From contig JAQBQD010000184.1 in NCBI GenBank assembly GCA_028287185.1, forward strand, positions 1 through 61,037: a stretch of DNA of 61,037 nt, in the 5' to 3' direction. The position numbers and the translations under genes were made by a program. Origin of the DNA: Gemmatimonadota bacterium. Its GTDB lineage: Bacteria > Gemmatimonadota > Gemmatimonadetes > Longimicrobiales > Longimicrobiaceae. Under the pieces are notes generated by a model. The model made no database searches, was not told the DNA's origin, and worked only from the letters and a program-made list of their open reading frames with translations. This document shows, in pieces, positions 15,896-23,995 of this stretch. Position 1 is the first letter of the stretch. Each line of letters starts with the position of its first letter.

Positions 15896-16501
15896 TTGCC
15901 CTCGACCCTCGCGCGCGAAGCTCCTCCCCCCTCGCGTCCCACGCCCGCCGCCCTCGCGGACGAGGCGCTGCGGCCACTGGGAGCCTTCGTGATCGCCGTC
16001 GCGTGCTTCTGGACCGTGGTGCTCGCGTACGTGATCCACCCCGCCCTCCCCTTCAACCCCATCCACCTTCCGCTGGAGGAGGTGTTGAACGCCGCCAGCG
16101 TCGCGCCCGAGGGATGGGCGTTCTTCACGCGCAACCCCCGCGAGCCCCGGCTGCTGATGTACCGGCAGACGGGCGGGCGGTGGGTGAATGCCTCGCTGGG
16201 GCCCAACGGGCTGCCGCGCAACCTGTTCGGGATCGGGCGCGCGGCCCGGGCCCAGGGCGCCGAAGCGGGGCTGCTCTCGAGCGCCCTGCCCGGCGCGGCC
16301 TGGCGCCCGTGCAGCCGCCTGCCGGCCGCGTGCCTGGCCTCGCTGGCCCCGGCGGCGGACCTTCGGAACCCGTCGGGCCGGCCGTCGCTGTGCGGCATCG
16401 TCGGCTTCGCCCGCCAGGCGCCGGTGCCCTGGGCCTGGGCGCAGTCCGATGAGCAGGTGGTGATGCCGTCGCAGGTGCTTGCGGTGAGGGTCCGGTGCTG
16501 A
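15896..16501 (+). CDS. SdpA-family toxin maturation protein
   Basis: A 201-residue protein. The likely start is TTG 15896; no strong ribosome site is seen. One membrane helix (about 29-48) is followed by an exported domain with SVAPEGWAFFTRNPREPR (68-85), LFGIGR, a WRPC and further cysteines, and a terminal MPSQVLAVRVRC. This layout, and the position between SdpC- and SdpB-like genes, fits SdpA, which in Bacillus works with SdpB to process SdpC into active peptide. The last 7 nt overlap the next gene. The cysteines suggest a disulfide-stabilised periplasmic domain. Confidence 0.75.
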   Translation: MPSTLAREAPPPSRPTPAALADEALRPLGAFVIAVACFWTVVLAYVIHPALPFNPIHLPLEEVLNAASVAPEGWAFFTRNPREPRLLMYRQTGGRWVNASLGPNGLPRNLFGIGRAARAQGAEAGLLSSALPGAAWRPCSRLPAACLASLAPAADLRNPSGRPSLCGIVGFARQAPVPWAWAQSDEQVVMPSQVLAVRVRC

Positions 16502-17451
16502 CCCGCCTGGGCCGCTGGGCGTGGAAGCGGTCGGACGCCGACCCGTGGACCAACGTGTACGGCGTGGCGCGTAGCCTGCTCGCCGTGGGCACGCTGCTCA
16601 CCCTGGCCTTCAACGCACCCGCGTGGATCTTCCATCCCGTGGCCGGGCTCGCGCGGGTGCCGGTCTGCTACGGCGTCGCGCGCGCGGGGCTCTTCTGCCA
16701 GCTGCCGTTCGCGCACCTGCAGCCGGCGCGGTGGCTGGCCGTGGCCATCCTCGCCGTGGTCGCGTCGGGGTGGCGCCCGCGCTGGACCGGCATCGCGCAC
16801 TGGTGGGTCGCGTTCAGCCTCTTCACGTCCGGGACGCTGGTGGACGGCGGCGACCAGGTCACGGGGGTGCTGACGCTGCTGCTGATCCCCGTCACCCTGG
16901 GCGACGCCCGCGCCTGGCACTGGGACCCGCCCGCCGCCGGCGCGCCTTCCGCGACGGGCCGGGCGATGCGGCTGGTCGCGTGGTCGTGCCTGCTGGTCGC
17001 GCGCATCCAGGTGGCCGCCATCTACTTCCACGCGGCGATCGGCAAGTTCCGGGTGGAGGAATGGACGGACGGCACGGTGCTGTACTACTGGCTGACGGAC
17101 CCCGTGCACGGGATGCCGCCCTGGTTCCGCTGGGCGCTCCTGCCGGTGCTGACCAGCGGGATCGGGGTCGCGCTGCTCACCTGGAGCGTGCTGGTGCTGG
17201 AGACCGTGCTCTTCATGGCGCTGGTGATGGAGAGGCGATGGTGGAGGCTGCTGCTTCCCGTGGGACTGGCGTTCCACCTGGGCATCGCGCTGCTCCACGG
17301 CCTGGTGAGCTTCGCGTTCGCGATGTGGGCCGCGCTCGTGCTGTACCTTCGTCCCCACGACCAGCCGTTCTCCCTTCCCCGCCTGCGCATCCCGGAGCCC
17401 GGCCCGGAGGCGGACGGCCGCCGCGTGCACGTCCTGTCGACGCAGGAATGA
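16495..17451 (+). CDS. SdpB-family (HTTM) membrane maturation protein
   Basis: A 318-residue polytopic protein from GTG 16495, overlapping sdpA by 7 nt. About seven to eight hydrophobic segments are visible. The segment IYFHAAIGKFRVEEWTDGT with following YYW is the signature of the HTTM/SdpB group, related to vitamin K-dependent carboxylase membrane domains. In Bacillus, SdpB with SdpA converts pro-SdpC into the mature toxin. The C-terminus (LRIPEPGPEAD...) is cytoplasmic and polar. The gene ends in a 4-nt overlap with a hydrolase gene. The SdpB assignment relies on both sequence pattern and operon context. Confidence 0.8.
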   Translation: MLTRLGRWAWKRSDADPWTNVYGVARSLLAVGTLLTLAFNAPAWIFHPVAGLARVPVCYGVARAGLFCQLPFAHLQPARWLAVAILAVVASGWRPRWTGIAHWWVAFSLFTSGTLVDGGDQVTGVLTLLLIPVTLGDARAWHWDPPAAGAPSATGRAMRLVAWSCLLVARIQVAAIYFHAAIGKFRVEEWTDGTVLYYWLTDPVHGMPPWFRWALLPVLTSGIGVALLTWSVLVLETVLFMALVMERRWWRLLLPVGLAFHLGIALLHGLVSFAFAMWAALVLYLRPHDQPFSLPRLRIPEPGPEADGRRVHVLSTQE

Positions 17452-19037
17452 CCGCCTGGCGTGCGGCGCTCGCCCGCGCGGCGTGCGCCCTGGCGGCGTG
17501 CGTGCCGGCGAACGCGCTCCGCGCCCAGGCGGCCGACCCCGCGTCGGGCTTCGCCGTGCTGCGCGCCGGCGACACGCTGGCCACCGAGCGCTTCACCCGC
17601 ACGGCCTCCAGCGTGGAAGGCGCGCTGGTTCCCCGCGGCGGGCAGCCGGTGAGCTACCGCCTGGCGCTGGCGGCCGGCGGCCTGGTGTCGCGCATGGAGC
17701 TCCGCACGGGCGCGGACACCGGTGCGCTCCCGGTCGTCCTCACCCTCTCCGGCGACAGCTCGCTCTTCGATTCCGGCGCCGCACCCGCGCGGAAGCGCGC
17801 CATGCCCGCGGGCGCGCTTCCGTACCTGAACCTCTCCGCGGCGTCGCTGGAGCAGGTGGTGCTGCGCGCCCGTGCGCTGGGCGGCGACTCGGCCGTGGTC
17901 CCGCTGCTCGTCCCCGGGTCGGCGGCGGCGTTCCCCGCCGTCGTCCGCGAGGCCGCGGGCCGGACGCCGAGGGTGGATCTCGCCTCCGTGTCCCTGCGCC
18001 TGTTCATGGACGCGGGAGGCCGGCTGGAGGGCGGGTGCGTTCCGTCGCAGGGCGTGGGCTTCGTCCGCACCTCGCCCGCCCCGTCGCTTTCCCTCTCCTG
18101 CGGCGCGACCGCCGGTCCGGCGCCGGACTATTCCGCGCCCGCCGGCGCCCCCTACGCCGCACGGGAGGTGCACGTGCCCACGCCGCGCGGATATGCGCTG
18201 GCCGGCACGCTCACCCTGCCGTCCGCTGCGCGCGGACCCGTGCCCGCGGTGGTGCTCGTGTCCGGCTCGGGCCCGGAGGACCGCGACTCGGGGACGCCGG
18301 AGGTGCCGGGATACCGGCCGTTCCGGCAGGTGGCGGACACGCTGGGCCGGCGCGGCATCGCCGTGCTGCGCCTGGACGACCGCGGCGTGGGCGCGTCCGG
18401 GGGCGACCCGTCGAGCGCCACGACGGCGGACCTCGCGGACGACGTGCGCGCGGCGGTGGCGTACCTGCGCACGCGGCCGGAGGTGGACCCGCGCCGCCTC
18501 GCCGTGGCCGGCCACAGCGAGGGCGCCGCCATCGCTACGATGGTGGCGGCGGGGGACTCGGACGTGCGCGCCGTGGCGCTGCTCGCGGGCCAGGCGTGGG
18601 CGGGGCGCCGGTTGAACCGGAGCCAGAACCGCGAGGCGCTTGCCCGCTCCGGCCTTTCCGGGGCGCGGCTGGACTCCGCGCTGGCCGCGCTTGGGCCGCG
18701 CGTGGACTCCCTCGCGGCGCGGCTGCCGTGGTTCCGCTACTACCTGGAGTACGATCCGCTGCCCGCCGCGCGCGCCCTGCGCGTTCCCGTCCTCGTCCTC
18801 CACGGCGGCCGCGACCGGCAGGTGGGCCCCGAGCAGGCGCGCGAGCTGGCGGCCGCCATCCGCGCCGGCGGCAACGGCGACGTCACGGTGCGCGTCTTCC
18901 CGGGCCTGGACCACCTCTTCCTGCGCGACCCGGAGGGCACACCGGATCCCGCGCACTACGCCGCGCTTCCGTCCAGGGACGTGCCGCAGGAGGTGCTGGG
19001 CGCGCTTGCGGACTGGCTGGCCGCCAAGCTCCGCTGA
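17448..19037 (+). CDS. Exported alpha/beta hydrolase coupled to the sdp genes
   Basis: A 529-residue protein. It has an N-terminal signal peptide (to about residue 27, NALRAQA), then a roughly 210-residue beta-rich N-terminal domain, then an alpha/beta hydrolase domain. That domain shows VLVSGSGPEDRDS (oxyanion region), nucleophile GHSEGA (Ser357), an acid in HGGRDRQV and a base in FPGLDHLF. It resembles exported esterase/peptidase-like dienelactone-hydrolase relatives. The ATG overlaps the sdpB stop by 4 nt (ATGA), so it is probably translated with the toxin genes. Whether it processes the toxin, protects the producer or is unrelated cannot be told from sequence. Confidence 0.8.
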   Translation: MTAWRAALARAACALAACVPANALRAQAADPASGFAVLRAGDTLATERFTRTASSVEGALVPRGGQPVSYRLALAAGGLVSRMELRTGADTGALPVVLTLSGDSSLFDSGAAPARKRAMPAGALPYLNLSAASLEQVVLRARALGGDSAVVPLLVPGSAAAFPAVVREAAGRTPRVDLASVSLRLFMDAGGRLEGGCVPSQGVGFVRTSPAPSLSLSCGATAGPAPDYSAPAGAPYAAREVHVPTPRGYALAGTLTLPSAARGPVPAVVLVSGSGPEDRDSGTPEVPGYRPFRQVADTLGRRGIAVLRLDDRGVGASGGDPSSATTADLADDVRAAVAYLRTRPEVDPRRLAVAGHSEGAAIATMVAAGDSDVRAVALLAGQAWAGRRLNRSQNREALARSGLSGARLDSALAALGPRVDSLAARLPWFRYYLEYDPLPAARALRVPVLVLHGGRDRQVGPEQARELAAAIRAGGNGDVTVRVFPGLDHLFLRDPEGTPDPAHYAALPSRDVPQEVLGALADWLAAKLR

Positions 19038-19486
19038 CGGATCTAACGCCGCGGTCACGATCCACGGGCGGCGGATTCGTGGACCCCGCAGCCGTGCCGC
19101 GCCCCGGGCACTGTCGTCGAGGCCGCTGCAGCCGGGCGGACCTGGCGCGGTGAGTCGCCCTCCGGATTCCGCCTAGACTTTCCGGTCGATACGTGATCGC
19201 CCGCGACTCCGACGGAGCGCGTGGGATGTGACGGCGGCCCGGCTCCACGTGAGCCGGGCCGCCGTCGTCTTCGTGCGCGGCCGCGAGGGCGCCGCGTCGG
19301 ATCGGAAGGCGGAAACGCTTGTGGGAGAAGAAGTTTGGTGCGCATCCCATTGCTGATACGGAACTTGGGAGCAGCGCAAATGTTTGTCTTGCGCGCGCGC
19401 CTTTAACGACGTACCATTGTCATCCCCATACCAGCCGTGCCCTCCTTTCCACGGGCGCGGCGAACCGTCCCATCAGGAGGATTCCC
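19038..19486. other. Intergenic gap downstream of the sdp operon
   Basis: About 450 bp with no convincing gene. It contains one strong hairpin (19230-19266, listed separately). From about 19310 there is a less GC-rich leader ending in AGGAGG before the next ATG; promoter elements for that gene probably lie here, but none is clear. Confidence 0.4.
19230..19266. terminator. 15-bp perfect hairpin
   Basis: GACGGCGGCCCGGCT (19230-19244) pairs exactly with 19252-19266 around a CCACGTG loop, followed by GTCTTCG without a T-run. It lies 193 nt after the hydrolase stop. It is a likely transcription end or RNA-stability structure. Confidence 0.6.
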
Positions 19487-20407
19487 ATGAGCAGCAACGT
19501 GAAGCAGGAAGGCGTCGGCGCGCTGAACATCGCGGGCCTCACCAACTGGTCGCCCCAGCGCGAGCTGAAGGACCGCTCCACGGCGTCGGGACCGGCGCTC
19601 GCGACCACGGGAGTGCTGTGCATGGCGTGGCGCGGAAGCGGGCAGAACAACATCTGGGTCTCCATCTCCAAGGACAACGGCACGAACTGGAGCCCGCAGA
19701 AGGAGCTGAAGGACCGCGCCACCCGCGACAACCCGGCCATGGCGGCCATCGGCGACCGCTTCATCATGGCGTGGCGCGGGGTGGGCCAGGACAACATCTG
19801 GGTGTCCACCAGCACCGACGGGCTGGACTGGACGCCGCAGGTGGAGCTGAAGGACCGGGCCACGCAGTCGGGCCCCGCGCTTGCCGGCGCGGGGGGCCTG
19901 GCGGTCATGGCGTGGCGCGGGCTGCAGCAGAACAACATCTGGGTGTCCACCAGCACCGACGGCATCCACTGGAGCGCGCAGAAGGAGCTGAAGGACCGGG
20001 CCACGCAGTCCGGGCCGGCCGTCACCGGCACCATCCAGGACCCCAGCGGGCACAAGTACGTGATGGCGTGGCGGGGCCTGCAGCAGGACAACATCTGGGT
20101 GTCCACCAGCACCGACGGGCTGAACTGGAGCCCGCAGCAGGAGCTGAAGGACCGCGCCACCAGCGCCAACCCCGCCATCACCCACAGCGACAGCCTGAAG
20201 GTGTTCTACATGGCGTGGCGCGGCGTGGGCCAGAAGAACATCTGGGTGTCGTACTCCAGCGACGGCGTGAGCTGGACCCCGCAGAAGGAGCTGACCGACC
20301 GCTCCACCAACAGCGGTCCGGCGCTGACGCCCGTCGCCAACAGCCTGTACATGATCTGGCAGGGCTCGGGGCAGCAGAACATCTGGACCTCCATCCTGCT
20401 GTCGTAG
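19487..20407 (+). CDS. Six-repeat Asp-box-like beta-propeller protein
   Basis: A 306-residue protein with AGGAGG before ATG 19487. Six near-identical repeats of about 46-50 residues follow the pattern sGPAl...MAWRGxgQxNIWVStStDGlxWspqxELKDRat. The first contains a full Asp-box, SKDNGTNW; the others have a one-residue-shorter version (STDGLDW). Sialidase/BNR propellers use such boxes, but no catalytic sialidase Arg triad or Tyr/Glu pair is evident, so a lectin-like or scaffold role is more likely. No signal peptide is present, which is odd for this fold. The strong repeat identity suggests recent internal duplication. Hairpin 20461-20492 follows. Confidence 0.75.
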   Translation: MSSNVKQEGVGALNIAGLTNWSPQRELKDRSTASGPALATTGVLCMAWRGSGQNNIWVSISKDNGTNWSPQKELKDRATRDNPAMAAIGDRFIMAWRGVGQDNIWVSTSTDGLDWTPQVELKDRATQSGPALAGAGGLAVMAWRGLQQNNIWVSTSTDGIHWSAQKELKDRATQSGPAVTGTIQDPSGHKYVMAWRGLQQDNIWVSTSTDGLNWSPQQELKDRATSANPAITHSDSLKVFYMAWRGVGQKNIWVSYSSDGVSWTPQKELTDRSTNSGPALTPVANSLYMIWQGSGQQNIWTSILLS

Positions 20408-20460
20408 CCCGCGGCGGCGGCCGGCCGACCGGGGCCGGCCGCCGGCGGATGCACGAAGGA

Positions 20461-20492
20461 CGGCCCGGCCCCCGTTCGCGGGGGCCGGGCCG
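20461..20492 (+). terminator. 13-bp GC hairpin terminator
   Basis: CGGCCCGGCCCCC pairs with GGGGGCCGGGCCG around a GTTCGC loop, 53 nt after the propeller gene stop. No U-tract. Confidence 0.65.
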
Positions 20493-20604
20493 CCGCGCAT
20501 GCGGGGGGTAGGCATCCCCCGCTCGGGACCTTAGATTTGCGGCGCCGAAACGGGCTCCGCGCCCGCACCGCTCCCGCGCATCGCTTCGCCAAAGGGCAAC
20601 GAAA

Positions 20605-22287
<1,683 letters not shown>

Positions 22288-22306
22288 CTCTGCGGCCGGT
22301 TTGCAG

Positions 22307-22344
22307 AAGGGGAGGTGGAGACGCGCCTGTCTCCACCTCCCCTT
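22307..22344. terminator. 16-bp hairpin between convergent ettA and aldo/keto reductase genes
   Basis: AAGGGGAGGTGGAGAC pairs exactly with GTCTCCACCTCCCCTT around a GCGCCT loop, 20 nt after ettA. It could serve both strands, since the facing gene ends at 22470. Confidence 0.75.
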
Positions 22345-22469
22345 CCGTCTTCACCCTCCCCCCGCCGCTACGTCCATCGAATGCCCCGTGCGGGGATCGC
22401 ATTCCGATCGACGCCGGCGCCTTTCGTGCCGCGTCGGAGGGCGTGGACGCGGGCTCGACTGGCGTCCGG

Positions 22470-23444
22470 TCAACCGTCCTTCGTCCAGCGCACGGCGCCC
22501 TTGAGCGCGGTGTCGATGCGCTCCAGCACGCCGGCGTCGAGTTTCACGCCGGATGCGGCGGCGTTGCCTTCCACCTGCTCCACGCGGGTGGCGCCCACGA
22601 TGGCGCTGGAGACGTTCGGCTGGCGGAGCACCCAGGCCAGCGCGAGCTGCGGCAGCGTGATCCCCAGGTCGGCGGCGATGGGGCGCAGGCGCTCCACGGC
22701 CTCCAGCACGAAACGCTGGAGCAGGGGCTCCATGAACATGTTCTGCGTCGGGTCCGTGGCGCGGGTGCCCTGCGGCGGCGGCGCGTCGGGCCGGTACTTG
22801 CCCGTGAGCACGCCCTGCGCGAGCGGCGACCACACCACCTGGCCCAGGCCCAGGCGCTCGCTGGTGGGAATCACCTCCGCCTCGATGTCGCGGAACAGCA
22901 TGGAGTACTGCGGCTGGTTGCTGGCCAGGCGGTGCCACCCGCGGCGCTCCTGGAGCTCCACGGCCTGCTCGATCTGCGGGGCGCGCCACTCGCTGACGCC
23001 GCCGTACAGCACCTTGCCCTGCGTGACCAGGTCGTCCAGCGCGTGCAGGCACTCGTCCAGCGTCACGCCCGCGTCGTAGCGGTGAAACTGGTACAGGTCC
23101 ACGTAGTCGGTGCGCAGGCGGCGCAGCGATGCGTGGCACTGCTCCATGATGTGCTTGCGCGAAAGCCCGCCGTCGTTGGGTCCGTCGCCCATGGGGAAGA
23201 ACACCTTGGTCGCGACGACCAGCGAGTCGCGCGGATACTCCGCCAGCGCCTCGCCCAGCACCTGCTCCGCCGCCCCGCGGCGGTAGACGTTGGCGGTATC
23301 GAAGAAGTTGATGCCCAGCTCGTACGCACGGCGGATGCAGCTCCGCGCCGCGTCGCTCCCCACCGCGCCGCCGTAGGTGAGCCACGATCCCAGCCCGACC
23401 TCGCTCACCTTCAGCCCCGAACGCCCCAGTCTTCTGTATTCCAC
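22470..23444 (-). CDS. Aldo/keto reductase (potassium-channel beta-subunit-like)
   Basis: A 324-residue NADPH-dependent AKR. GTG 23444 is chosen because GGGAGG precedes it and the family N-terminus follows directly (EYRRLGRSGLKVSEVGLGSW). Visible are the catalytic region D-T-A-N-V-Y near residue 50, KVFFPMG, the motif LRRLRTDYVDLYQFHRYD and the cofactor-site QPQYSML. This group includes YghZ/KvBeta-like enzymes reducing aldehydes such as methylglyoxal or glyceraldehyde phosphate; the physiological substrate is unknown. It is convergent with ettA and has no operon partner other than decayed sequence upstream. Confidence 0.88.
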   Translation of the reverse strand: MEYRRLGRSGLKVSEVGLGSWLTYGGAVGSDAARSCIRRAYELGINFFDTANVYRRGAAEQVLGEALAEYPRDSLVVATKVFFPMGDGPNDGGLSRKHIMEQCHASLRRLRTDYVDLYQFHRYDAGVTLDECLHALDDLVTQGKVLYGGVSEWRAPQIEQAVELQERRGWHRLASNQPQYSMLFRDIEAEVIPTSERLGLGQVVWSPLAQGVLTGKYRPDAPPPQGTRATDPTQNMFMEPLLQRFVLEAVERLRPIAADLGITLPQLALAWVLRQPNVSSAIVGATRVEQVEGNAAASGVKLDAGVLERIDTALKGAVRWTKDG

Positions 23445-23484
23445 GCTCGCCTCCCGCTCGGTTGATGCAGATCCACCCGCGCCG

Positions 23485-23772
23485 TCACACTTCGATATGC
23501 CGCCACCGACCGAGGGCTGCAAGGTCTCCACCGTAGTCGAGACGACGAGTGGCGATACGCGGTGCGGCTGAGCGCGCGACCGTCCCGACGACGAGGCTCA
23601 CCACGGCACGATAGGTCGTGGGCTGCATGTCCACTTCCATCGACATGCGCACTGCCTCGGGCGCCGTCCGGTGGTCGCCCAGGATGGCCTGCGAACCGAA
23701 GACGAAAAGCTCCACGTCTCCCGAAACCTCAGAGGTGGCGGAGAGGGCGTGGCAAAGCCGCTCCCGGTTCAC
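23485..23772 (-). pseudogene. Truncated nucleotidyltransferase-like gene (toxin-antitoxin type)
   Basis: From GTG 23772 the frame reads NRERLCHALSATSEVSGD, then VELFVFGSQAILG, then SMEVDMQP. This is the start of a family of nucleotidyltransferase-fold proteins found with small partner proteins in toxin-antitoxin-like pairs (VxGSQAIxG is its G-S site). After about 45 residues the similarity pattern ends and the frame runs into unrelated sequence, so the gene is truncated or frameshifted. The GTG overlaps the stop of the upstream small gene (GTGA), as expected for a real former operon. Confidence 0.55.
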
Positions 23773-23969
23773 GCGGTCCCCGCTTCCGCACGCGCGCGCT
23801 CCGCCGGCGTCAGAAGCTCCGCGATGGCAAGGCTCTGCCGGAGGCGCGTGGCCGACTCGTCCTCGCTCCGCAGCAGCCTGCAGAGCACGCGAACGCTCTC
23901 CAGCGACTCCCGAAGCTCCCCGAGGGCGTGCCGCGGCGCCCGGCCGGCCGCCGCGGTGCGCCCGCACAC
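23769..23969 (-). CDS. Small helical partner protein, remnant
   Basis: Up to 66 residues, with a possible GTG start at 23969. The helical segment LGELRESLESVRVLCRLLR, then a few residues, then ATRLRQSLAIAELL resembles the short partner encoded upstream of nucleotidyltransferase-like toxins. Its stop overlaps the next gene's GTG by 4 nt. The N-terminus abuts the end of the FAD oxidase gene and looks shortened. With the toxin-like gene broken, this pair is probably non-functional. Confidence 0.4.
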   Translation of the reverse strand: MCGRTAAAGRAPRHALGELRESLESVRVLCRLLRSEDESATRLRQSLAIAELLTPAERARAEAGTA

Positions 23970-23995
23970 CCGTTTCCGAATCCCGTCATCGCATC

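Noticed and set aside
19487..20407. Sialidase annotation for the Asp-box propeller
   Set aside because: No catalytic Arg triad, Tyr or Glu arrangement is seen, and most Asp-boxes are incomplete.
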